Below are positions 1 to 6,966 of a stretch of DNA of 18,228 bases, in pieces; the first letter of the stretch is position 1, and each line of letters opens with the position of its first letter. The stretch comes from JARDZI01 sp041639705 (lineage in GTDB: Bacteria > Bacillota > Clostridia > Clostridiales > Caloramatoraceae): NCBI GenBank assembly GCA_041639705.1, contig JBEQBT010000042.1, positions 1 through 18,228 on the forward strand, in the 5' to 3' direction. The translations under genes were made by a program, and so were the position numbers. Below the pieces are notes generated by a model that saw only the letters and a program-made list of their open reading frames with translations, ran no database searches and had not been told where the DNA came from.

Positions 1-174
1 ACAGAGCAATCCTTTGCTTGTGCTTACTTTATATACAGCCCTCTGTTTTATAGTATCTTTAAATTTTATATTTTCAATATCATATACATCCATACTATAT
101 TTAGATAATACATTTTCCTTTATTTCTTGAAGAGGCATAAAATCATTACCTGCAGCACCTTCTGAAATTTCCAT
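1..174 (-). CDS. CotS-family spore coat protein, N-terminal fragment
   Basis: Reading the minus strand from an ATG at 174-172 gives 58 uninterrupted codons running off the window edge. The start is preceded by a good ribosome binding site (GAGGTGA, revealed by cacctc at 180-185) four bases upstream. The peptide begins MEISEGAAGNDFMPLQEIKE and contains the segment IENIKFKDTIKQRAVYKV. That segment resembles from memory the N-terminus of clostridial CotS/YsxE-type spore coat proteins, kinase-fold proteins attached to the spore surface late in sporulation. The catalytic-like part is outside the window, so the family call rests on this short segment only. The gene is divergent from dgt. It could instead be another aminoglycoside-phosphotransferase-fold protein. 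Confidence 0.6.
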   Translation of the reverse strand, partial: MEISEGAAGNDFMPLQEIKENVLSKYSMDVYDIENIKFKDTIKQRAVYKVSTSKGLLC

Positions 175-352
175 TTAATCACCTCAAAATACTTGCTATA
201 AAATTATATGAAATATAAAAAGACAATATACTTATGATTATATTAAAAAGATTTTATGATATTTGAATAAAAATTGTAAAATAATGATAAAATGATTAAT
301 ACCATGCTAAAAAGCTAGGGCATTTTTATAATGAAATTATTTATTGACTAAA

Positions 353-380
353 AGAAGGGATATTTGATTTTTTGTTGTAT
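353..380 (+). promoter_or_regulatory. Degenerate sigma-H-like promoter upstream of dgt
   Basis: GAAGGGATA at 354-362 and GTTGTAT at 374-380, separated by 11 bases, resemble the sigma-H consensus RnAGGAwWW-N11-12-RnnGAAT with one mismatch in each element. Layout and spacing match the two better copies before dnaG. The region is extremely AT-rich, so this is a weak call. It lies about 50 bases before the preferred dgt start. Confidence 0.3.
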
Positions 381-431
381 ATATAAAATATATTATGATT
401 TTAAAAATAGATAAAAATGCGGTGGATAAGA

Positions 432-1436
432 ATGAAGATTAGAGAAGAATTTGAATTGTTAGAGGAAAAATATTTATCATCTATGGCAACATTGAGTAAA
501 AATTCGCGAGGTAGATTAAGAGTTGAAGAAAAATGCGACATAAGAACAGATTTTCAAAGAGATAGGGATAGAATAATTCATTCAAAATCATTTAGAAGAT
601 TAAAACACAAGACCCAGGTTTTTATATCACCTGAGGGAGATCATTATAGAACAAGGCTTACCCATACTCTTGAAGTCTCTCAGATTGCACGAACCATTTC
701 CAAAGCTATTCGTTTAAATGATGAACTTACTGAGGCAATAGCTCTTGGACATGATTTAGGTCACACTCCATTTGGCCATTCAGGAGAAAAACTCTTAAAT
801 GAAATTACTCCAAGTGGTTTTAAGCACAATCAGCAAAGCCTTAGGGTAGTGGATATTTTAGAAAAGGGAGTTGGTTTAAATTTAACCAATGAAGTAAGAA
901 ATGGGATACTATGCCATTCCGGAGAACTTATCCCAGAAGCAAATGAAGGTAAGGTAGTAAAGCTTGCAGATAAAATTGCATATATAAATCATGATATTGA
1001 TGATTCATTAAGAGCAGGTATTATTTCAATTGATGATTTGCCTAAAGAATGTACAAAGATTTTAGGTACTGCACATTCTGAGAGAATAAATAGGATGATT
1101 ACCTCTGTAATATATCATGCTATTGATTATGGAGAAATAAGCTTACCAGGTGAAGTAGGGGAAGCCACATGGGCACTTCGTAAATTTATGTTTTCAAATG
1201 TATATATTGGTTCTGACGCAAAAAAAGAAGAGGAAAAGGCAATAAACTGCTTAAGGCAATTATATTATCATTTTATTGAGAAGCCACAAAATATGCCAGA
1301 TGAATATATAAAAAGAATTAATATCATGGGAATTGAAAGAGTTGTATGTGATTATATAGCTGGTATGACAGATACTTATGCAATGTCAGAATATGTTAAT
1401 ATATTTATACCATCATCATGGAATAAGATATATTAA
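432..1436 (+). CDS. dgt: Deoxyguanosinetriphosphate triphosphohydrolase-like protein (HD domain)
   Basis: This is a dNTP triphosphohydrolase of the HD superfamily, which cleaves dNTPs (classically dGTP) to nucleoside and tripolyphosphate in the cytoplasm. The N-terminal signature DIRTDFQRDRDRIIHSKSFR and the metal-binding HD set are visible: H78 in RLTHTLE, H107-D108 in LGHDLGHTPFGH, and D180 in KLADKIAYINHD. An in-frame ATG at 417 would add five residues (MRWIR). ATG 432 is preferred because GGTGG at 421-425 is placed as its ribosome binding site. The resulting 334 residues fit the usual 330-345 of this subfamily. It lies upstream of dnaG and rpoD, consistent with a link to nucleotide supply for replication, but a 295-bp gap separates it from dnaG. 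Substrate preference cannot be read from the sequence. Confidence 0.93.
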   Translation: MKIREEFELLEEKYLSSMATLSKNSRGRLRVEEKCDIRTDFQRDRDRIIHSKSFRRLKHKTQVFISPEGDHYRTRLTHTLEVSQIARTISKAIRLNDELTEAIALGHDLGHTPFGHSGEKLLNEITPSGFKHNQQSLRVVDILEKGVGLNLTNEVRNGILCHSGELIPEANEGKVVKLADKIAYINHDIDDSLRAGIISIDDLPKECTKILGTAHSERINRMITSVIYHAIDYGEISLPGEVGEATWALRKFMFSNVYIGSDAKKEEEKAINCLRQLYYHFIEKPQNMPDEYIKRINIMGIERVVCDYIAGMTDTYAMSEYVNIFIPSSWNKIY

Positions 1437-1451
1437 ACATTTCATCAAAAA

Positions 1452-1479
1452 AGAAGGAATTAAAAATTTTATGTCGAAT
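1452..1479 (+). promoter_or_regulatory. Sigma-H-type promoter, copy 1 (with overlapping 0A-box-like sequence)
   Basis: GAAGGAATT at 1453-1461 matches the sigma-H -35 consensus RnAGGAwWW at every defined position. GTCGAAT at 1473-1479 matches RnnGAAT perfectly, with the consensus spacing of 11 bases. The -10 element overlaps TGTCGAA at 1472-1478, identical to the core of a Spo0A box, so Spo0A binding is an alternative reading. It lies about 250 bases upstream of dnaG. A sigma-H-dependent promoter is known for the dnaG-sigA operon of Bacillus subtilis. Confidence 0.65.
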
Positions 1480-1560
1480 AATAATAATTTGTGCTTTAAA
1501 AATAAATTGTTATAGTTCACAAAATGTATATATTTATTTGATAGATTTTTAAATTCATAA

Positions 1561-1588
1561 AGAAGGAATTCTAAATAATATGTAGAAA
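1561..1588 (+). promoter_or_regulatory. Sigma-H-type promoter, copy 2
   Basis: GAAGGAATT at 1562-1570 and GTAGAAA at 1582-1588 are again separated by 11 bases. The -35 is perfect and the -10 differs from RnnGAAT only at the last base. The layout, including the following AATAATAATAA run, repeats copy 1 exactly 109 bases downstream. Confidence 0.45.
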
Positions 1589-1610
1589 ATAATAATAATA
1601 AGCGTGTTAT

Positions 1611-1659
1611 ATATAATGCAATAAAAAAATTTAAAATTAATGTATTTAATGCATTATAT
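1611..1659. repeat. 10-bp inverted repeat in the dnaG leader
   Basis: ATATAATGCA at 1611-1620 is the exact reverse complement of TGCATTATAT at 1650-1659, with a 29-base AT-rich loop. It lies between the sigma-H-like promoters and dnaG. It may be a weak stem or a binding site. The AT-richness makes chance occurrence plausible. Confidence 0.3.
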
Positions 1660-1683
1660 GAATAAAGGAAATATTATAAATAA

Positions 1684-1706
1684 ATGATTTTCTAAACGAA
1701 AATCAT
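1684..1706. repeat. 9-bp perfect dyad just upstream of dnaG
   Basis: ATGATTTTC (1684-1692) and GAAAATCAT (1698-1706) form a perfect inverted repeat with a five-base loop (TAAAC). It ends 25 bases before the dnaG ATG, just ahead of its ribosome binding site. No T-run follows, so it is not an intrinsic terminator. A regulator binding site or a 5' UTR stem-loop are both possible. Confidence 0.45.
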
Positions 1707-1731
1707 CAATTTATAATATACAGGTGATAAT

Positions 1732-3516
1732 ATGGGACGAATTTCTGAGGAAAATATCGAAAAAATCATAGAAAGCAATGACATTCTTGAGGTTATTTCA
1801 GAATTTGTTCCGCTTAAAAGAGCTGGTAGAGGATATATGGGAGTTTGTCCATTTCATAATGATAAGGGACCCTCAATGAGTGTTTCTCAAGAAAAACAAC
1901 TCTACCACTGTTTTGGATGTGGTGCTTCAGGAAATATAGTTGGATTTATAATGAAAATTAGAAATTTAGATTATATTGATGCAATCAAGTATCTTGGAGA
2001 AAGAGCAGGAATAAAAATTGAAGATGAAATCCAAGATCCACAAAAACTAAAATATGAAGCCCTAAGAAATGATTTATTCCAAATTAATATTGAAGCAGCA
2101 AGATATTTTCTTTCAAATCTATTTAATATTAGGAGAGCACTAGAATATTTTGAGAAGAGAGGAATCGAAGAAAGAACAATAAAAAAATTTGGATTAGGTT
2201 ATAGTTTGGACAGTTATGAAGGACTTTATAAATATTTAAAAAATAAAGGTTTTAAAGAAGAATTTATTTTAAAAGCTGGACTTATCTCAAAGAAAGAGAA
2301 TAGGGTTTATGACAGGTTCAGAAATAGAGTAATGTTTCCTGTGTATGACATTAAAACAAAAATTATTGGCTTTGGAGGGCGTGTATTAGATAATTCAAAG
2401 CCAAAGTATCTAAATTCACCAGAAACACCCGTATTTTTTAAAGGAACTAATCTTTATGGATTGAATTTTGTTATAAAATCCGGACTTCCTGAATACATAA
2501 TTGTTGTGGAAGGGTATATGGATTGTATTTCATTACATCAACATGGGGTAACAAATACAGTTGCATCCTTAGGTACTGCACTTACAATAGAGCAAGCTAA
2601 ACTCCTAAAAAGGTATTGTAAAAATATATTTATTTGCTATGATTCAGATGCAGCTGGTCAGGCAGCAACTCTTAGAGGGTTAGATATACTTGCTCAGGTA
2701 GGATGTGAAGTGAAAATAATTACAATTCCTAGTGGTAAGGACCCAGATGAATTTATTAAGAATTTTGGTGTAGATGAGTTTAAAAAACTTATAGATATTG
2801 CACTTCCTGTTAGTGAATATAGAATACAAATGACAAGGAATGGGAAAAATTTAAAGGATGCTAAGCAAAAAAGTATTTTTGTAAATGAATCTGCAAAAAT
2901 TTTAAGCACTTTAGAAAATGAAATTGAAATACAAGCTTATGCTTCCAAAATTTCAGATGAAACTGGTATTAATATCAAGATTATTCTTGATGAGATCAAA
3001 AAAATTCAAAGATCTAAAAATTCAAACCAGAATAATAAAACAAATAATAGAAATAATAATACGAGTGGAAATATTTACAACCTGGAGCCTGCTTATAAAA
3101 AAGCTGAAAGATGGCTACTTCAAATGGCATTAACTAATAACGACTATTTCAAATATATTATGAATAAGATAGATTTAGATGATTTTATTACTGAATCCCT
3201 AAAAATAGCAGCAGAATTTATATTTAAAGTATTAGATTCTGGAGAAGAGGTTGTGCCAGCAGAACTGCTCTTAAAGTTTACTGAGCAGCAAGATATTACC
3301 GATATATCATCAGTTTTCGAGATTTCAGAAAAAATAGATGATCCAACTAAGTTAATTGATGATTGTATTAAAACAATAAATAAATACAATATAGAAAGCA
3401 AAATAAATGAACTTACAATTAAAATAAAGAGTCATGAAGAAAAAAATGAAGTGGTAGAATCTGCAATTTTATCATGTGAATTAATTAAACTTCAAAAACA
3501 GTTTAACTTACTGTAA
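1732..3516 (+). CDS. dnaG: DNA primase DnaG
   Basis: DnaG synthesises RNA primers at the replication fork and interacts with the replicative helicase. The CHC2 zinc-binding domain is at the N-terminus (C39, H42, C60, C63 in CPFH and CFGC). The catalytic core follows, with the TOPRIM motifs EGYMD (E260) and DSDAAG (D304, D306). A low-complexity Asn-rich linker at residues about 430-447 separates it from the C-terminal helicase-binding domain. The 594-residue length is typical for Firmicutes. The ATG at 1732 has AGGTGAT at 1722-1728, a short three-base spacing. Only 23 bp separate it from rpoD, so the two are probably one operon, read from the sigma-H-like promoters and perhaps unrecognised sigma-A promoters in the leader. 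Confidence 0.98.
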   Translation: MGRISEENIEKIIESNDILEVISEFVPLKRAGRGYMGVCPFHNDKGPSMSVSQEKQLYHCFGCGASGNIVGFIMKIRNLDYIDAIKYLGERAGIKIEDEIQDPQKLKYEALRNDLFQINIEAARYFLSNLFNIRRALEYFEKRGIEERTIKKFGLGYSLDSYEGLYKYLKNKGFKEEFILKAGLISKKENRVYDRFRNRVMFPVYDIKTKIIGFGGRVLDNSKPKYLNSPETPVFFKGTNLYGLNFVIKSGLPEYIIVVEGYMDCISLHQHGVTNTVASLGTALTIEQAKLLKRYCKNIFICYDSDAAGQAATLRGLDILAQVGCEVKIITIPSGKDPDEFIKNFGVDEFKKLIDIALPVSEYRIQMTRNGKNLKDAKQKSIFVNESAKILSTLENEIEIQAYASKISDETGINIKIILDEIKKIQRSKNSNQNNKTNNRNNNTSGNIYNLEPAYKKAERWLLQMALTNNDYFKYIMNKIDLDDFITESLKIAAEFIFKVLDSGEEVVPAELLLKFTEQQDITDISSVFEISEKIDDPTKLIDDCIKTINKYNIESKINELTIKIKSHEEKNEVVESAILSCELIKLQKQFNLL

Positions 3517-3539
3517 AGCTTCGAGAGGAGGTTGTGTAA

Positions 3540-4664
3540 TTGAAGAAAGAAGCTCTAAATAATAACAATAACAATAATGATAATAATGACAACAATAATA
3601 ATGCTACAAAAATGACAATTGTAAAACAGCTTATCGATCAGGGAAAAAAATCAGGTTTTTTAACATATAAAGAGATTACAGATGCACTTGAAACTGTAGA
3701 GCTTATACCCGAACAAATTGAAAAGATATATGAAATATTGGAATCCATGGGTATTGAAGTAATTGAAGATAATGAAGATTTCAATTCTGATCAATTATCT
3801 GAAGAAGATTTGGATATTTCAGTTCCTGAGGGAATTAGTATCGATGACCCTGTAAGAATGTATTTAAAGGAAATTGGAAAGGTTCCTCTTTTATCAGCTG
3901 AGGAGGAAATGAATCTTGCTAAAAGAATAGAAAATGATGATCAAGAGGCCAAAAAAAAGCTTGCAGAAGCAAATTTAAGACTTGTTGTTAGTATAGCAAA
4001 GAGGTATGTTGGCAGAGGAATGCTTTTTCTTGATTTAATACAAGAGGGAAATCTTGGACTTTTAAAAGCAGTTGAGAAATTTGATTATAGAAAAGGATTT
4101 AAGTTTTCAACCTATGCTACCTGGTGGATTAGGCAAGCGATTACAAGAGCTATTGCAGACCAGGCAAGAACTATTAGAATTCCAGTACACATGGTTGAAA
4201 CAATAAATAAATTGATTAGAGTTTCCAGACAACTTTTGCAAGAATTAGGAAGAGAACCTGCACCTGAAGAAGTTGCAAAAGAAATGGAAATGGAAGTTGA
4301 CAAGGTTAGAGAAATAATGAAGATAGCTCAAGAACCTGTTTCCTTAGAAACTCCAATAGGTGAAGAAGAAGATAGTCATCTTGGAGATTTTATCCCGGAT
4401 GATGATGCACCAGCTCCTGCTGAGGCAGCTGCATACACAATGTTAAAGGAACAGCTTATGGATGTACTTGATACTTTAACTCCAAGAGAGGAAAAGGTGT
4501 TAAGATTAAGATTTGGTCTAGATGACGGACGTGCACGAACCTTAGAAGAAGTGGGAAAAGAATTTAAAGTAACTAGGGAAAGAATAAGACAAATAGAAGC
4601 TAAGGCTTTAAGAAAGCTAAGGCATCCTAGTAGAAGTAAAAAGCTTAAGGATTATCTAGATTAA
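3540..4664 (+). CDS. rpoD: RNA polymerase primary sigma factor SigA (RpoD)
   Basis: This is the housekeeping sigma-70 factor, directing RNA polymerase to -35/-10 promoters. Region 1.1 spans about residues 25-78 and region 1.2 about 101-133 (DPVRMYLKEIG). Region 2 spans about 144-214, with the -10-recognition segment KFSTYATWWIRQAITRA. Region 3 spans about 223-300 and region 4 about 313-366, with the -35-binding helix-turn-helix TLEEVGKEF...TRERIRQIEAKALRKL. The start is a TTG at 3540, supported by GAGAGGAGG at 3523-3531 with an eight-base spacing. Oddly, residues 7-21 are almost only Asn (13 N, 2 D), encoded by AAT/AAC repeats. The next ATG (3612) lacks a ribosome binding site, so the tract is probably translated. 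At 374 residues it fits Firmicutes SigA. A terminator overlaps its stop codon. Confidence 0.98.
   Translation: MKKEALNNNNNNNDNNDNNNNATKMTIVKQLIDQGKKSGFLTYKEITDALETVELIPEQIEKIYEILESMGIEVIEDNEDFNSDQLSEEDLDISVPEGISIDDPVRMYLKEIGKVPLLSAEEEMNLAKRIENDDQEAKKKLAEANLRLVVSIAKRYVGRGMLFLDLIQEGNLGLLKAVEKFDYRKGFKFSTYATWWIRQAITRAIADQARTIRIPVHMVETINKLIRVSRQLLQELGREPAPEEVAKEMEMEVDKVREIMKIAQEPVSLETPIGEEEDSHLGDFIPDDDAPAPAEAAAYTMLKEQLMDVLDTLTPREEKVLRLRFGLDDGRARTLEEVGKEFKVTRERIRQIEAKALRKLRHPSRSKKLKDYLD
3558..3602 (+). repeat. AAT/AAC trinucleotide tract in rpoD
   Basis: Fifteen consecutive codons are AAT, AAC, GAT or GAC, giving thirteen Asn and two Asp near the N-terminus of SigA. Such a triplet tract could change length by slippage without breaking the frame. 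It lies before region 1.1, so it should not disturb promoter-binding domains. Confidence 0.8.
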
Positions 4665-4691
4665 ACCTACGCTGCCTAGTGTAGGTTTTTT
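4663..4691 (+). terminator. Rho-independent terminator after rpoD
   Basis: AAACCTACGCT (4663-4673) pairs with AGTGTAGGTTT (4678-4688), including one G-T wobble, around a GCCT loop. T residues run from 4686 to 4691. The upstream arm begins inside the rpoD TAA stop codon. It would end the dnaG-rpoD transcript. Confidence 0.85.
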
Positions 4692-4732
4692 CTTTAACAA
4701 TTAATTATAATTAAAGAATAGAAAATTGGTTT

Positions 4733-4861
4733 CTGTCATTGTTATGTAAGTATGGTTCTATTCTCTGTCATCCTGAGCGTAGGGTTAGATCTTTTCTAGT
4801 GGTTCCTATAAGATCCTTCACTTCGTTCAGGATGACAAATAGTCTTTCATAGCAATGATAA
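4733..4861. repeat. Long imperfect palindrome built from a dispersed GTCATCCTGA-type repeat
   Basis: Nested inverted arms span the spacer between rpoD and trmK. The outer arms are 4737-4746 with 4848-4857 (CATTGTTATG / CATAGCAATG, one wobble). Next are 4767-4776 with 4827-4836 (GTCATCCTGA / TCAGGATGAC, perfect). The inner arms are 4788-4793 with 4810-4815. The core reads GTCATCCTGA...AGATC on one arm and GATCCTTCACTTCGTTCAGG on the other, and a related copy occurs at 17399-17426. The element is visibly richer in GC than the surrounding spacer. It resembles a small non-autonomous palindromic repeat or MITE-like remnant. No coding capacity is seen. Confidence 0.65.
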
Positions 4862-4924
4862 TGAAAGATGGCAAGTATAATTTTTGGTGATAATGTAAAA
4901 ACATATTAGTTTAGGAGAATTTGT

Positions 4925-5608
4925 ATGAACCTTTCAAAAAGATTAATTCATATCATTAATATGATTCCCAAATGTAATTGCCTTGCAGATATTGGTACTG
5001 ACCACGGTTTTATACCTATATATTCAATAATAAATAATATCGCATCTCATGCAATCGCTAGTGATATTAATAAGGGACCAATTCGTATTGCTGAAATTAA
5101 TATAAATAAGCATAATCTAACAAATAAAATTCAAACAAGAGTTGGACCTGGTCTATCAACTTTAGGAAATAATGAAGCTGATGCAATAGTTATTGCAGGA
5201 ATGGGTGGTATACTTATTTCTGACATAATACAATCTCACATTCATATCGCTAGAGCTGCTAACTGGTTAATTCTTCAACCAGTGCAAAATCCTGAGGTTT
5301 TAAGAAGATTTTTATTAGAAGCTGGATTTAATATTGTTGACGAGGATATTGTTAAAGATGAGAATAAGTATTATCATATAATTAAGGCGGAAAATAAGCC
5401 ATCACAAAAATATACAAATGAAGCTTATTATTATACTGGTACAAAACTGATTGAAAAGGGGAACCCCCTTATTAAGGAATATATAATCTATAAAATTGAA
5501 TCTTTCAATAATATTTTAAATAATCTATCACCTATTGAGCAGAGTTCAAGGTATGAAGAACTTGTTTCTTTAAGGAAAGATTTTGAGGAAGTATTAAAGA
5601 GTATTTAG
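4925..5608 (+). CDS. trmK: tRNA (adenine(22)-N(1))-methyltransferase TrmK
   Basis: TrmK is a SAM-dependent methyltransferase that modifies the N1 of adenine 22 in the D-loop of bacterial tRNAs. The Rossmann-fold motifs are clear: ADIGTDHGFIP (residues 21-31, SAM glycine loop), ASDINKGP (about 45-52), VIAGMGG (89-95, the NPPY-like position of this family) and NWLILQP (113-119). The 227-residue length is typical. The ATG start has AGGAG at 4913-4917 with a seven-base spacing. TATAAT at 4876-4881 may be a -10 element, but no convincing -35 is visible. Its gene is commonly next to rpoD in Firmicutes. Here it is followed by its own terminator. Confidence 0.95.
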   Translation: MNLSKRLIHIINMIPKCNCLADIGTDHGFIPIYSIINNIASHAIASDINKGPIRIAEININKHNLTNKIQTRVGPGLSTLGNNEADAIVIAGMGGILISDIIQSHIHIARAANWLILQPVQNPEVLRRFLLEAGFNIVDEDIVKDENKYYHIIKAENKPSQKYTNEAYYYTGTKLIEKGNPLIKEYIIYKIESFNNILNNLSPIEQSSRYEELVSLRKDFEEVLKSI

Positions 5609-5622
5609 TGGCAGGTTTCATT

Positions 5623-5655
5623 AGAGTATAGATCCTATCTTCTATACTCTTTTTT
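5623..5655 (+). terminator. Rho-independent terminator after trmK
   Basis: AGAGTATAGA (5623-5632) and TCTATACTCT (5641-5650) form a perfect 10-bp stem with an eight-base loop, followed by T residues to 5655. It sits 15 bases after the trmK stop and only 28 bases before the next gene's start, so readthrough or an internal promoter must serve that gene. Confidence 0.85.
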
Positions 5656-5682
5656 ATAAAATTGATGCAAAGAGGTGAAATA

Positions 5683-6384
5683 ATGGATAGCGAATTGATT
5701 TATGCCATTTCAGAAATAGACAAAGAAGCTCTCATATTAGAAAGGGAAATAAATAAAAAAACTGTTCCACAAAAACTATCTACATTAAGAGATGATTATA
5801 CTGAAGTTAAAAATGAATATGAGGCTCTGATCTCAAAGTATGAAAAAAATTCTAAAACAATAATTGATTTAACAGCAAAGAATGAGTCTTTGGTAATAGA
5901 ATCAAAGGAAATGGAAGATAAACTGTATATTTCAAGTAATATCAAATCTATTGATATAATTCAGCATACATTAGATAGATTGAATAATGAAATACAGAAT
6001 AATGAAAATGCAATTTATATTCATCTTGAAGAACAGGAAAAAGATAAAAAAAGTAAAATTGAATTTAGAAATAAACTTAATGAGTTAAGTAAATTACACA
6101 ATTCTATGAAAAATGAATACCAAGAACATATCACATCTCTAAAGGAATCAATTTCAAAGTTAAAGGAAAAAAGAATGTCTATTATCTCAAAATTAGATAT
6201 AAAAATTGTAAATGAATATGAGTCTATAAGAAAAAGCAAGGGTTATGGCATGAGCCTACTAAAGGGGGAAATATGTACTGGTTGCGGAATGAGTGTACCT
6301 TATATTATAATAAATGATGCAAAGAAACATACCATAATGCAGAATTGTCCGAACTGTGGCAGATTTATATATATTAAGGATTAG
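5683..6384 (+). CDS. Coiled-coil protein with C-terminal C4 zinc ribbon (COG1579 type)
   Basis: The 233-residue product has a long charged, Lys/Glu-rich helical coiled coil at residues about 10-185. It ends in a zinc ribbon with Cys198, Cys201, Cys222 and Cys225 (CTGC...CPNC). This matches the C4-type zinc ribbon family (COG1579) often encoded near trmK and rnpB in clostridia. Its biochemical role is not settled, and nucleic-acid or ribosome association is only an idea from the domain type. The start at 5683 is chosen for GAGGTGA at 5672-5678. TTG 5662 and ATG 5665 are in frame but lack a ribosome binding site and lie closer to the trmK terminator. The Nif3-like gene that often separates it from trmK is absent here. 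Confidence 0.8.
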   Translation: MDSELIYAISEIDKEALILEREINKKTVPQKLSTLRDDYTEVKNEYEALISKYEKNSKTIIDLTAKNESLVIESKEMEDKLYISSNIKSIDIIQHTLDRLNNEIQNNENAIYIHLEEQEKDKKSKIEFRNKLNELSKLHNSMKNEYQEHITSLKESISKLKEKRMSIISKLDIKIVNEYESIRKSKGYGMSLLKGEICTGCGMSVPYIIINDAKKHTIMQNCPNCGRFIYIKD

Positions 6385-6459
6385 TTGAACTTAACATATA
6401 TTGGACCTTTACATTATGTATTAAATATGATATTATAAGTTCCTAGGTTAATTACAATA

Positions 6460-6501
6460 TTGGACAATGTGAAATCTAAATATTATATAATAATATATAA
6501 A
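6460..6501 (+). promoter_or_regulatory. Possible promoter region of rnpB
   Basis: TTGGAC at 6460-6465 is a fair -35 candidate. Several TATAAT-like hexamers follow, including TATAAT at 6486-6491 and TATAAA at 6496-6501, but none is at the ideal 17-base spacing. The tract is so AT-rich that the exact -10 cannot be chosen by eye. An rnpB promoter is expected here because the RNA's closing helix begins at about 6509. Confidence 0.3.
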
Positions 6502-6508
6502 ATTATAT

Positions 6509-6861
6509 TGAGTAAGTCAGATGATCGCTGCCCCGCTTGGGGGAGAGGAAAGTCCGAGCTCCATAGGGCAAGGGTGCCGGGTAACCCCCGGTGAAGGTGA
6601 CTTCAAGGAAAGTGCAACAGAGATATACCGCTAACCAGTTCTTTTTAAGAACCAGGAGCAAGGATGGAAAGGTGAGGTAAGAGCTCACCAGCATGCTGGC
6701 GACAGTGTGGCTATGTAAACCCCATCTGGAGCAAGACCGAATAGAGGAGCGTTTTTATGCCGGCCCGGCATGCTCCCGGGTAGTGTCGCTTGAGCTGTCT
6801 GGTAACAGCCAGCCTAGATAGATGATTGTCAAATACAGAACTCGGCTTATAGACTTACTCA
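6509..6861 (+). ncRNA. rnpB: RNase P RNA, type A
   Basis: This is the catalytic RNA of RNase P, which removes 5' leaders from pre-tRNAs. The conserved block GAGGAAAGTCC is at 6545-6555, followed by CTCCATAGGGCAAGG and later GTGCAACAGAGA. Further on are CAAGACCGAATAGA and the 3' universal block ACAGAACTCGGCTTAT at 6835-6850. The closing helix P1 is clear: GAGTAAGTC at 6510-6518 pairs perfectly with GACTTACTC at 6852-6860, extended by T6509-A6861. The CTCCATAGGGCA-type layout fits the ancestral type A rather than the type B seen in Bacillus. A terminator follows 12 bases after the 3' end. Exact ends are inferred from P1 and may differ by a few bases. Confidence 0.95.
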
Positions 6862-6873
6862 GTACAGCAAATT

Positions 6874-6901
6874 ACACCACATCTAATGTGGTGTTTTTTT
6901 T
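6874..6901 (+). terminator. Rho-independent terminator of rnpB
   Basis: ACACCACAT (6874-6882) and ATGTGGTGT (6886-6894) form a perfect 9-bp stem with a three-base loop, followed by eight T residues ending at 6901. Confidence 0.9.
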
Positions 6902-6917
6902 ATAGGATTTAATAAGT

Positions 6918-6945
6918 GGGTAAGGGCAAAAAATCTTACCCTTTT
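6918..6945 (+). terminator. Second hairpin with short T-run after rnpB
   Basis: GGGTAAG (6918-6924) pairs with CTTACCC (6935-6941) around a ten-base loop, then four T residues. It may be a backup terminator that insulates the motility operon from rnpB. Confidence 0.5.
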
Positions 6946-6966
6946 CATTTATAAAAAATAATAAAT

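Noticed and set aside
300..326. ATGC...GCATTTTT hairpin before dgt containing AAAAGCTAGGG, a possible riboswitch or terminator fragment.
   Set aside because: The stem is only four pairs with a long loop, and the rest of a known riboswitch core is missing.
5450..5480. GGGGAACCCCC palindrome inside trmK.
   Set aside because: The dyad is very short, lies within conserved coding sequence, and is not followed by a T-run.
6503..6694. 63-codon minus-strand ORF.
   Set aside because: It lies wholly inside the RNase P RNA gene and has no ribosome binding site.
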